From Bacteroidota bacterium (GTDB lineage Bacteria; Bacteroidota; Bacteroidia; NS11-12g; UBA9320), in assembly GCA_013359235.1 (NCBI GenBank), contig JABWCE010000018.1, forward strand, positions 1 to 51,604: a stretch of 51,604 nucleotides of DNA. The letters run 5' to 3'. Under the pieces are notes generated by a model that saw only the letters and a list, made by a program, of their open reading frames with translations, had not been told where the DNA came from and did not search any database. Positions 44,301 to 51,604 of this stretch are shown here, piece after piece (within the stretch, counting starts at the first letter, position 1; the number at the start of each line of letters is the position of its first letter). The translations under genes and the position numbers were made by a program.

Positions 44301-46376
44301 TCAAATTCTTTGAAGGTAAGTTTTTATAAACAAAGCACCTAAATTTTGATGGGGAGGAATATAATCTTTAAATTTTGAAAGAGCTTCTTTGTTCTTCCCA
44401 AATTTTTTTTCAATTGTTGTCCAAAGTTCAGCCCAGTCAATATTTTTTCCAAGTCTTAAAAATTCATTCATTTGGTAAATCACTTCATTATTTACAGCCA
44501 TAGTTCCAATTTGCTTTGATGAAATTATATGACTTTCGGGGCTTATGAGCAAAACCTTGCTAATATTATTAAAACCACCGCAACTCCCCAAAACTACAAT
44601 CCTTACATCAGGATTAAGCGATTCTATTGTAGCCCATGCGTAATAACTGTGCCCTCTATGTACAACAATAGATGCTGTACGTTTTAATTTATTAAGTGTA
44701 TCTTTTATATCTTTTTGTCCTTCGGCTTCCTTTTCGGGTTTGTTGGCATATATAATTATCTGTTTCCCTTTTTTTGGTGAAATTTTAACATAGTTTTCAA
44801 AATTTTCAATTATCCATTCAGGTTTTTTGTATGTTTCTATAAACGAAATAAAACTGTACTTACCATCATCATCATCGTAAAACATCAACTCTTCATAGCA
44901 TGTATCGTTTTTGAACAATTGGCTTTGTGAAACCGATGAAAAAGCTATAGCATTAGGATTGTTTTTACCTGAAATAACCTCTAATAGCAATTCATAAAGT
45001 TTTGATGCTTCAAAATTCCCTTTTCCGGTTACAAGATAAAAATAATTTGTAATAAGTTTTTCAAGCTGTTTTTTAGTGGCATCATCTTTCAAATTTCCAT
45101 AAGTATCAGCAACTATTACAGCATTTTCGAGGCTGCCATAATTATCTTCAAGACCTTCGCAAAACTTACGAAAAATTCTGTTTTTTTGTTCGGGTTTTAG
45201 CTTTTCAAGGATATTGTTTAATGTGTTGTAACTTGCACACATTTTTATGAAAGTTCTGAATTTGTACCAATTCTGGTTTTCTAAAAAATCATAAACCGTA
45301 GAATCAATAAGCTTAGAATTAAACCTATTGTAGAGACCAATAAATGTAGATGTATAAATTTCTGATTCGCCCAAAACTATCAAATAATAAATTTCGTTGG
45401 CTGTGAGACTACTTGTACTTGCAAACCGCACTTCGTCCTTTTGTTCATGCAAATCGTTTATTGCTCTAACCTGTTTTAAGCAAAGTTCTTGCAGTTCTTT
45501 TTCGATAGTGTATTTTGCAATATTTGATTTGCGACCAATTGCTTCCGAAAGATACTTAATATATGAAGACGGATTTGAACTTATTTGCTCGGCAATGGCA
45601 ATAGTCATTTTAATATTACAAATATCATCAAGCATAGTAAATGAACGACTTTTCATCCCTTTTTCGCTGTATATTTTAGCAAAAGCTACAAACCATTTGT
45701 TTGAAGAATTTTTAATTTTGGCACTTACTGTATTATGTGAATACATATATCCTTTTACTTCGCCGGGGGCGTATTTCACTATTTCGAGCAAAACTGTATC
45801 GGCATATTGTTTTTCACTTATTTCTTTAAAATGAGAAAGTACTTCAGTAGGGGTTACTCTTAAAATTCTAAGTAAAAAATCACCCGTTAAATTATTATTA
45901 AAATAAAATGGAAGAATTTTGAGTGAATTAGAGGGGTTTGCCGTCATTGCAGGAAATAATTTTTCTAGATCCTGTTCTATCATACATTTATTTGCGAGAT
46001 TTATTTGAGATTCGTATTGGCTTACAAATGTTATATTCTCGGCATCTATTCTCGAAAGTATTTTATAAATACATTCCAATTTTAGCAGCTTTGTTTTGTA
46101 ATCTTTTTCTCTTGTTTCAACAAGTTTTGTAAGGTCTTTTACTTTATAAAATATCAATTGTTGGATTTTGTCTGATATTTCAGTACTTTCAAGTTTAACT
46201 TTGTTGTCTGAAACAGAATCAATCAAATCAATTCTTCTCTGTTCGTTTTTTATTTTATCTATAAGGTATTTGGATGCATCTTTGGGTTGTGAAAATAATT
46301 TTGTGGAAAATAGTAAAACTATCAGAAAGCTAATTATAACATGTGATTTCAAATATTTAAAAAGTAATTCGTTCAA
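44301..46376 (-). CDS. Secreted protein of unknown function with possible clan CD-like Cys-His domain
   Basis: I do not recognise this 691-residue protein as a whole. Residues 1-29 are a signal peptide (SFLIVLLFSTKLFSQ); the start codon is TTG. Residues about 30-500 are helical and rich in Lys/Leu, with no clear repeat. The C-terminal about 150 residues alternate strands and helices: KQIIIYAN (strand), RTASIVVHRGHSYYAWATIE with His573 and His576, VRIVVLGSCGGFNNIS with Cys599, then IISSKQIGTMAVNNEVIYQM and a helix. His-Gly-type turn, then a strand ending in Cys, is the order found in caspase, gingipain and CHAT proteases. Function as a protease is inference. Confidence 0.7.
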   Translation of the reverse strand: MNELLFKYLKSHVIISFLIVLLFSTKLFSQPKDASKYLIDKIKNEQRRIDLIDSVSDNKVKLESTEISDKIQQLIFYKVKDLTKLVETREKDYKTKLLKLECIYKILSRIDAENITFVSQYESQINLANKCMIEQDLEKLFPAMTANPSNSLKILPFYFNNNLTGDFLLRILRVTPTEVLSHFKEISEKQYADTVLLEIVKYAPGEVKGYMYSHNTVSAKIKNSSNKWFVAFAKIYSEKGMKSRSFTMLDDICNIKMTIAIAEQISSNPSSYIKYLSEAIGRKSNIAKYTIEKELQELCLKQVRAINDLHEQKDEVRFASTSSLTANEIYYLIVLGESEIYTSTFIGLYNRFNSKLIDSTVYDFLENQNWYKFRTFIKMCASYNTLNNILEKLKPEQKNRIFRKFCEGLEDNYGSLENAVIVADTYGNLKDDATKKQLEKLITNYFYLVTGKGNFEASKLYELLLEVISGKNNPNAIAFSSVSQSQLFKNDTCYEELMFYDDDDGKYSFISFIETYKKPEWIIENFENYVKISPKKGKQIIIYANKPEKEAEGQKDIKDTLNKLKRTASIVVHRGHSYYAWATIESLNPDVRIVVLGSCGGFNNISKVLLISPESHIISSKQIGTMAVNNEVIYQMNEFLRLGKNIDWAELWTTIEKKFGKNKEALSKFKDYIPPHQNLGALFIKTYLQRI

Positions 46377-46457
46377 TATTATCCTTTAAAAAAAAGTATT
46401 ATGCAAATTTCTTTATCAAGATTAACAAAAACAAACATTATACAAACATTTAAACCT

Positions 46458-46465
46458 TAATTTTG
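46458..46465 (+). promoter_or_regulatory. Candidate -7 box of tmk (TAATTTTG)
   Basis: An exact TAnnTTTG match 18 bp before ATG 46484. A TTG within this box (46463-46465) could also be read in frame as a start, but it is better explained as promoter sequence. Confidence 0.5.
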
Positions 46466-46483
46466 AAAACTCATATCAATAGA

Positions 46484-47119
46484 ATGGCACAAAACAAAAA
46501 CTTTTTCATAGTGTTTGAAGGAATTGATGGTAGTGGAAAAACTACACAAGCGAGATTGTTGTATGAAAAACTTTTAAGCAAAAATTACAAGGTAATTCTC
46601 ACATCAGAACCTACTGACAACGAAATTGGCAAATTAATAAGAAGTATTTTAAACGGAAACAGTAATTGCGATTACCTTTCTATTGCTGCACTTTTTGTTG
46701 CAGACAGGTTGGAGCACCTCAAAAACAAAACAAACGGACTTGAAAAATATTACAATGAAGGTTTTATAATAATTTGCGACAGATACTATCTTTCAAATTA
46801 TGCTTATAACAGTATGCATGTAAGCATAGACTGGCTAATTGATGCAAATAATATATGCAGAGAAATTTTAAAGCCAGATTTAAATATTTTTATTGATGTA
46901 AATGCTGAAATAAGTATGAAAAGGCTTGCTGCAAACCGCGAAGAATACGAGCTTTTTGAAAAAAGCGAAACTTTGAATACGGTAAGAAACAATTATTTTA
47001 AAACCTTTGAAAAGTTGAAGGATGTTGAAACTATTGAAATTATAGATGGCAACCGCCCTGTAATTGAAATTGAAAATGATGTGTGGAAAATAATTGAGCA
47101 AAAATGGAAATTAGAATAA
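46484..47119 (+). CDS. tmk: Thymidylate kinase
   Basis: A 211-residue enzyme that phosphorylates dTMP to dTDP. FIVFEGIDGSGKTTQARLL is the P-loop. CDRYYLSNYAYNS holds the DR(Y/H) dTMP-binding motif. NIFIDVNAEISMKRLAANRE leads to the lid. I chose ATG 46484 (MAQNKNFF). A TTG at 46463 would give seven more residues but lies in the -7 box. The gene overlaps the next one by 16 bp. Confidence 0.95.
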   Translation: MAQNKNFFIVFEGIDGSGKTTQARLLYEKLLSKNYKVILTSEPTDNEIGKLIRSILNGNSNCDYLSIAALFVADRLEHLKNKTNGLEKYYNEGFIIICDRYYLSNYAYNSMHVSIDWLIDANNICREILKPDLNIFIDVNAEISMKRLAANREEYELFEKSETLNTVRNNYFKTFEKLKDVETIEIIDGNRPVIEIENDVWKIIEQKWKLE

Positions 47120-47556
47120 GAGAAGCAAAAGCAACTGATGTAAAAGAAATTTTAAAACTTGTAAAAGAACTTGCAATTTTCGAAAATGCACCTTTTGAAG
47201 TAATAAATACCGAAGAAAAAATGCTTAATGATGGTTTTTCTTCAAATCCACTTTACGGCTGCTACATTGCCGAATATAATAATATAATTGCAGGGTTTGC
47301 TTTGTATTACTATAGATATTCAACATGGAAAGGGAAATGCCTATATCTCGAAGATTTGTTTGTAAAAGCTGAACTTAGAAGACTGGGTATAGGAAATAAA
47401 CTATTTGAAAATGTTATTAAAAAAGCTAAAGACGAAAATTGTTTCAGGTTAAATTGGCAGGTTTTAGATTGGAACACAAATGCTCAAAAATTTTATGACA
47501 AATTTAACGCAAAGTATGATAAAGACTGGTGGAATGGATATATTGAAATAATTTGA
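47104..47556 (+). CDS. GNAT acetyltransferase, diamine/spermidine acetyltransferase-like
   Basis: A 150-residue GNAT protein. LYLEDLFVKAELRRLGIGNK includes the acetyl-CoA-binding R-R-L-G-I-G segment. YRYSTWKGK and LNWQVLDWNTNAQKFYDKF resemble the signature of the spermidine/spermine N1-acetyltransferase (SAT1/SAT2) family. The substrate could be a diamine, polyamine or thialysine. Family members are about 150-170 residues. It overlaps tmk by 16 bp. No polyamine genes are nearby. Confidence 0.86.
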   Translation: MEIRIREAKATDVKEILKLVKELAIFENAPFEVINTEEKMLNDGFSSNPLYGCYIAEYNNIIAGFALYYYRYSTWKGKCLYLEDLFVKAELRRLGIGNKLFENVIKKAKDENCFRLNWQVLDWNTNAQKFYDKFNAKYDKDWWNGYIEII

Positions 47557-47647
47557 TTTTTTTTTTGAATACAATTGTTTTTTAAAGAAAAAACATTGGA
47601 ATAAAAGTTGCATTTTTGTAGTATTAATTTTTAAAAAATATATAAAA

Positions 47648-48331
47648 ATGTTTGGAATTTATGCAATTGGTATTTTGTTTTTCATTATAAGTCTTGTCGT
47701 AAGCACCAGATTGAAAAACAAATTTAAAAAATATTCTCAAATACAATTAGTTTCCGGTTTGTCAGGAGCTGAAATAGCTAATAAAATGCTAAAAGACAAT
47801 GGAATTTACGATGTGAAAGTTGTTTCGGTAGAGGGACAACTTACCGACCATTACAACCCATTAACCAAAACAGTAAATCTCAGCCAAAATGTATATTACG
47901 AAAGAAATGCTGCTGCTGCAGCAGTAGCAGCACACGAATGCGGTCATGCAGTACAGCACAGAGATATGTATGTATGGCTAAATCTTAGAAGCCGTCTTGT
48001 TCCGGTTGTAAATGCCACATCAAATGTAATGCAATGGATAATACTTGCAGGAATAATGGTTTTGGGAGCTACAAAAAACCCTACAGTATTGGTAATAGGT
48101 ATTGCATTATTTGCACTCACAACTCTTTTCAGTTTTATTACATTGCCTGTTGAATTTGATGCAAGCAAAAGAGCGCTTGCATGGATAAAAGAAAAAAATA
48201 TTGTATCGAGTTCAGAGTATGAAATGAGCAAAGATTCGTTAAAATGGGCTGCATTAACTTATGTAGTTGCAGCTATTGGTTCACTTGCTACATTACTTTA
48301 TTACATTTCATTTTTGAAAGGTGATAGATGA
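47648..48331 (+). CDS. Membrane zinc metallopeptidase (YugP-like)
   Basis: A 227-residue membrane protein of the zinc metallopeptidase family (YugP type). The active-site helix AAHECGHAVQHRDMYVWLNL has the HExxH motif (H-E-C-G-H) near residue 97. A conserved LSQNVYYERNAAA precedes it. Hydrophobic segments at about 1-18, 128-145, 147-170 and 200-220 anchor it. LPVEFDASKRALAWI holds the third zinc-ligand region with Glu/Asp. Physiological substrates are unknown. Confidence 0.9.
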   Translation: MFGIYAIGILFFIISLVVSTRLKNKFKKYSQIQLVSGLSGAEIANKMLKDNGIYDVKVVSVEGQLTDHYNPLTKTVNLSQNVYYERNAAAAAVAAHECGHAVQHRDMYVWLNLRSRLVPVVNATSNVMQWIILAGIMVLGATKNPTVLVIGIALFALTTLFSFITLPVEFDASKRALAWIKEKNIVSSSEYEMSKDSLKWAALTYVVAAIGSLATLLYYISFLKGDR

Positions 48332-48499
48332 GCAATCTTTAAAAAATAATTATAAAAATTTTGAATTGAATACATAACTTTTCTCCTGCAAAAGTGATGT
48401 ATTAAATAATTGTATTAGAATAAACATTTTATTTACTATAGTAATAGGAAGCAAAAAAAAATCGTTTCAAGTTTTAAAAAACCAAAGGATGTAATTATA

Positions 48500-48507
48500 T
48501 AATTTTG
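48500..48507 (+). promoter_or_regulatory. Candidate -7 box (TAATTTTG)
   Basis: An exact TAnnTTTG match 25 bp before the start of the TlpA-like gene. The rest of the 200-bp gap (48332-48532) shows nothing recognisable. Confidence 0.42.
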
Positions 48508-48532
48508 AAAGCATGAAAAAGCAATTAAAAAG

Positions 48533-49846
48533 ATGGTAAAAAAAATTCTAACAATATTACTTGTATTGTCATTCAATATATCATTAGCTCAAAAAACTTA
48601 TAAAATATACCTAAATACAAAAGCCGAAGATGATAAGATAAAAAAAACTCAAGCTATTATTCCGGTTTATAAATTTGAAAACACCGAAATTGAACCTTAC
48701 TTGAATTTTGGCTTTGATACTGAGAAAAAAACTAAAAAAATTAAAATAGATAAAATGCCCAAAATGGATGGTTGCACTGATACAGCTTACACATTCATAT
48801 ATTTTTCGGGTGCTGATAATAAAAAAAACTCAGGTTATATTATTTCGCTTATTGGCAACTACAAAAGAAGTCGCCAGCCTGTGTACTTTTATATTGATAA
48901 AAACAATAACCTTGATTTTAGTGACGATGGAAGCCCAGATATTCTGCCATTTGAAAGCGATACAATTGTTTTAAAACTAAAAAATCAAAAAGAAGATAGT
49001 TCAGAATACAATGTAAAACTCAGCCGAATTGTGCCAGGTAAAAACATGGCATACAAATCTCTTTTAGAAGAACATTATAAAAAACACAGCGGGTCAAAGC
49101 TTTTTACACGGATTAATTACTGCTACCGTGAACAAAGATACAATTTGAGTTCAGGTGAGTTTAGAAATTTGTCTGATTCTTTTACTATTGCCGTAAAAGA
49201 TATGAATGTGAATGCACTATTTAACGACAAAGGGCAAGACCAAATATATATTGGACCATACAAGCAGGAAATTTATGCCGAAAACATGATTGAGTATCAA
49301 TCAGGCAGAAAAAAAACAACTTTTGAATGGAATGAAAAAAAATTTCAAATAAATCAAATTGATAAACTTGGCAAATGGATTGTGATTACTGAGTTACAAG
49401 ATGTTAAAACTTATAAAAAATTAAAATTGCACCGAAAGGTACCCAAAATAAGTTTTACTACCGAAATGAACGAACATTATACTTTAAAAAAATTCAGGAG
49501 AAAAAATATTTATCTATATTTTTGGAATGACGACTTGTACAGCCTTGCTGAAGATACAATTTATCTTAGAAAATTGCAAAATGAATACAGTCGAAAAATA
49601 CAAGTAATTGGTATGAATTACGGTGACGAGCCTAAAACTATGCGTTGGTTTCAGCAGTATTACAAAATACCTTGGATAATAGGTATGTCAAACCGTGAGA
49701 TAAACCAAAAATATTTCGTTGAAAATCTTCCAAAAGGTTTTTGGATTAGCAAACGAAGAAGGCTAAAAGCAAGAAACATTAGCCCTAAACAAATGTACAC
49801 TAATGCTCAAAAAAAATTCGGCAAAAACAAAAACCTTACAAATTGA
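48533..49846 (+). CDS. Secreted protein with degenerate TlpA/thioredoxin-like C-terminus
   Basis: A 437-residue protein. Residues 1-19 are a signal peptide (ILLVLSFNISLAQ-type; LTILLVLSFNISLAQ). Residues about 20-310 have no recognised family but include DKNNNLDFSDDGSPDI near 120-140, a Ca-binding-like acidic loop. Residues about 315-437 resemble a TlpA/AhpC-TSA thioredoxin fold: NIYLYFWNDDLYSLAEDTIY, then YSRKIQVIGMNYGD and LPKGFWISKRRRLKA. The CxxC redox pair expected after the FW segment is absent (NDDLYSL). Disulfide chemistry is therefore unlikely. A binding or structural role is possible. Confidence 0.78.
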   Translation: MVKKILTILLVLSFNISLAQKTYKIYLNTKAEDDKIKKTQAIIPVYKFENTEIEPYLNFGFDTEKKTKKIKIDKMPKMDGCTDTAYTFIYFSGADNKKNSGYIISLIGNYKRSRQPVYFYIDKNNNLDFSDDGSPDILPFESDTIVLKLKNQKEDSSEYNVKLSRIVPGKNMAYKSLLEEHYKKHSGSKLFTRINYCYREQRYNLSSGEFRNLSDSFTIAVKDMNVNALFNDKGQDQIYIGPYKQEIYAENMIEYQSGRKKTTFEWNEKKFQINQIDKLGKWIVITELQDVKTYKKLKLHRKVPKISFTTEMNEHYTLKKFRRKNIYLYFWNDDLYSLAEDTIYLRKLQNEYSRKIQVIGMNYGDEPKTMRWFQQYYKIPWIIGMSNREINQKYFVENLPKGFWISKRRRLKARNISPKQMYTNAQKKFGKNKNLTN

Positions 49847-49848
49847 TG

Positions 49849-51291
49849 TTATAGCTCAGAAATTATAAATTTTCCTGTCTCTGTTTGATTGTCAGCATAA
49901 ACAAGTTTATAGAAATATAGGCCACTATTCAAATTATTGCGGCATATTAAAATTTCTTGACCATTAATATCTTTTATTTGTTTTACTATTTGCCCGCAAC
50001 TATTGTAAATATAAAAGGTTGCATTTTTTAAAATGAAACTTGTATGCAATACAGTTTGTGTTGAAAACGGATTAGGATATATAAACGCATTTACTATTTT
50101 AGTTAATGGGTAACTTCCGTTTGTAGTGTTGAGTTTTATCAGCCTTTCGTATATATTTATTTTATTATTGACAGTATCATTTGAAAGCCAAACCAAATAA
50201 AAATTATTCTCATCAATTTTATTAAAAGATGAATACGCTGAACCAAAGCCATTATGTGTGTATGCAAAAGTATCAACGCTAAAACTTTTGAAATTGCCCC
50301 AGTTGGTAGAATAAGTGAAACCTACATCTTTTTTTGTATCGTCATAAAGCGAAGAACCAATTGGTCTTTGTTCGTAAGAAATACCTACAAACCCTTTATT
50401 ATTACAATCAATATGTGCAAACTGTGAAAGTTTTTTCGAATTACTAATAAACTCTGGTGCCGACCACGTTTCTCCAAAATTTGTAGAACGTTGTAAATAA
50501 ATTTTATTTTGGCTATCATAGGTAAGATAAACATAATGTGTGTTAGTTAACTTATCAAAAGCATAAGCTATATTCGGGTCTTTTGAACTTGTCAAAAACG
50601 ATTTAGTAGGTTCAGTTGGAGGCGTATCCCACGATAATCCCCCATTAAACGACTTTCTAAACCAAACTTTTGAAGGGTAAGGTAATTCTTTCCATGTACA
50701 CAGTACCGTATCGCCAATTGCAACTATAGAAGGGAAAAGCCCATGTCCTGTTAAATTGCTCAACCTGTATTCTGATGTTAAAAATCCATTTTTAAAAAAT
50801 ACTCTATGATAAACGGCAGTATCAGAATTAGATTCTGTATGCCATGTAAAATGTATTTTGCCATTTGACGAAGCATAAATTGAAGGTGATGAAACATTAC
50901 CTGCGGTAGAAACAGTTATTACACTGCTCCAATTTTTACCTTTATCGGAAACATATCTTGCTTTAATAAAAGGACCTTCTTTCCAGCAAAGCCAAACCGT
51001 ATCTTTATTTAAAGTTAAAGTTGCAGAAAGTATATTGTTTCCCGTGTTTGCAATTATTTTTTTACGAATTCCTTCATTATTTGTGTTTAGAAAAACAGTA
51101 TCAGGATTAGAATAAACCAAAAAACGTTCTGTGTTGCTTTTGCCAGCCATTAGTTTTGTATTGTTAAAGCAAAATTGAGTATTTGTTTTTTCTAATGATA
51201 CTAATGATACAGTATCTATTTTTACTTGTGAGTAAACATTTTGTACCAACAAAACAGAAATTAAATAAACTGAAATCAATACTTTTTTCAT
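49849..51291 (-). CDS. Secreted sialidase-like BNR-repeat protein with T9SS sorting domain
   Basis: A 480-residue protein. Residues 1-22 are a signal peptide (LISVYLISVLLVQNVYSQ). Residues about 60-390 hold a beta-propeller with Asp-box/BNR motifs: SDKGKNWSSVITV, RKSFNGGLSWDTP and STNFGETWSAPEF. This matches the sialidase/BNR superfamily, but the Arg triad and nucleophile Tyr of true sialidases were not identified, so enzymatic activity is uncertain. Residues about 400-480 are the T9SS sorting domain (AFIYPNPFSTQTVLHTS ... GLYFYKLVYADNQTETGKF). It is convergent with the TlpA-like gene, 2 bp between stop codons. Confidence 0.88.
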   Translation of the reverse strand: MKKVLISVYLISVLLVQNVYSQVKIDTVSLVSLEKTNTQFCFNNTKLMAGKSNTERFLVYSNPDTVFLNTNNEGIRKKIIANTGNNILSATLTLNKDTVWLCWKEGPFIKARYVSDKGKNWSSVITVSTAGNVSSPSIYASSNGKIHFTWHTESNSDTAVYHRVFFKNGFLTSEYRLSNLTGHGLFPSIVAIGDTVLCTWKELPYPSKVWFRKSFNGGLSWDTPPTEPTKSFLTSSKDPNIAYAFDKLTNTHYVYLTYDSQNKIYLQRSTNFGETWSAPEFISNSKKLSQFAHIDCNNKGFVGISYEQRPIGSSLYDDTKKDVGFTYSTNWGNFKSFSVDTFAYTHNGFGSAYSSFNKIDENNFYLVWLSNDTVNNKINIYERLIKLNTTNGSYPLTKIVNAFIYPNPFSTQTVLHTSFILKNATFYIYNSCGQIVKQIKDINGQEILICRNNLNSGLYFYKLVYADNQTETGKFIISEL

Positions 51292-51486
51292 GATGTAAAT
51301 ATATTTATTAAAATATGTTTGACAATCAATTTTGATTAATTATTCCATTATGAAATAAAATTAATTCTTTAACTATTCTAACTTTTAATACCATTAATTT
51401 CAATTTACAAATCTTTAATTAAATTTTGTAAGATATAAAAATTAACAATTAAAACAAATTTTAAATTTTTTACGACATTATTTTAA

Positions 51487-51604
51487 TTAACTTTTTTGCC
51501 CGCAGCTTTTTGCTTCAAAACTGAATTTATCTAATAACCATTCCCGCCTACTTTCGCTTATTTGTTCCATTGTTTTGATAATTTCTTTGGATGTAAATTT
51601 TTTA
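51487..51604 (-). pseudogene. Truncated REP-associated/IS200-like transposase remnant
   Basis: The minus-strand frame is open from the right edge to TAA at 51487-51489. It encodes about 39 residues: KKFTSKEIIKTMEQISESRR, then EWLLDKF and ending SCGQKS. This resembles the mid-C-terminal 'KRFTSK.I...ESRKEWLL' segment of Bacteroidota Y1 transposases. These normally continue into a Y-Q-F-W...HPxE block and an NPV ending. That continuation is not found in any frame downstream, so it is likely a decayed 3'-truncated copy. The 195 bp between it and the T9SS gene are AT-rich with nothing recognisable. Confidence 0.65.

Noticed and set aside
45397-45834. A 145-codon open frame on the plus strand inside the 691-residue gene
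   Set aside because: It is antisense to a gene with a signal peptide and structured C-terminus and shows no recognisable protein features.
46463-46483. TTG 46463 as the tmk start
   Set aside because: It lies inside an exact TAnnTTTG promoter box, and the seven added residues are not part of the thymidylate kinase fold. ATG 46484 fits the family.
49849-51291. Calling the BNR protein a true sialidase
   Set aside because: Asp-box motifs are present, but the Arg triad and the Tyr/Glu catalytic residues were not identified, so only a sialidase-like propeller is supported.

Overview
The window is a 51.6-kb piece of a low-GC chromosome from a member of the Bacteroidota. The evidence is: four secreted proteins with type IX secretion (T9SS) C-terminal sorting domains (YPNP...GxYxxK pattern); TAnnTTTG promoter -7 boxes, one of them with a TTTG box exactly 19 bp upstream; many TTG start codons; weak or absent Shine-Dalgarno sequences; and gene neighbourhoods that I recall from this phylum (miaB / sigma-54 activator / lptE / secG, surE / lpxB, serC / serA / DUF1015). 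The cell is Gram-negative (lpxB, lptE, LptF/G permease, TonB). A heme A synthase homolog suggests aerobic respiration. Most of the window is ordinary core genome with about 45 protein genes. I saw no rRNA, tRNA, CRISPR or prophage genes, and no gene-free stretch is longer than 300 bp.

Layout. 1-440: the 5' part of an IS200/RAYT-like Y1 transposase on the minus strand. Its 3' part runs into an 18-bp in-frame tandem repeat that is cut by the window edge. 500-3838 (minus): maf, a UbiA-type prenyltransferase, def, ruvX, a TonB-domain protein and ykuK, probably one operon. 3943-5973 (plus): acyl-CoA reductase and purC. 6010-11871: an envelope and secretion stretch holding an NHL-repeat T9SS protein, a small secreted protein with a Tyr/Cys-rich tail, a sigma-54 response regulator without a DNA-binding domain, and two tandem paralogous T9SS proteins. 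11868-19894: an aminotransferase, a DUF4139 protein, an ECF sigma/anti-sigma-like pair, and the DUF1015-serA-serC operon. 20005-21919: a GT39-like membrane glycosyltransferase and a SixA-like phosphatase.

22047-26870 (plus): miaB, a sigma-54 activator, lptE, an acidic repeat protein and secG, closed by a strong terminator. 27111-36520 (plus): surE, a small membrane protein, lpxB, plsY, clpS, a rhomboid protease, a four-helix-bundle protein, an LptF/LptG permease, a HEAT-cyclophilin fusion, heme A synthase and rplS. 36573-42415 (minus): a vWA-domain secreted protein, a TANGO2/NRDE protein, pyrG and htpG. 42580-44264 (plus): murB and a pseudouridine synthase. 44301-46376 (minus): a large secreted protein of unknown function whose C-terminus resembles a clan CD (caspase/CHAT-like) Cys-His domain. 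46484-49846 (plus): tmk, a diamine-acetyltransferase-like GNAT, a membrane zinc metallopeptidase and a degenerate TlpA-like protein. 49849-51291 (minus): a sialidase-like BNR T9SS protein. 51487-51604 (minus): a truncated transposase remnant.

No complete new system is obvious. The best leads are the C-terminal Cys-His domain of the 691-residue protein, the Tyr/Cys-tailed secreted protein, the in-frame hexapeptide repeat in the left-end transposase, and the cluster of a DNA-binding-less sigma-54 regulator with twin T9SS proteins.
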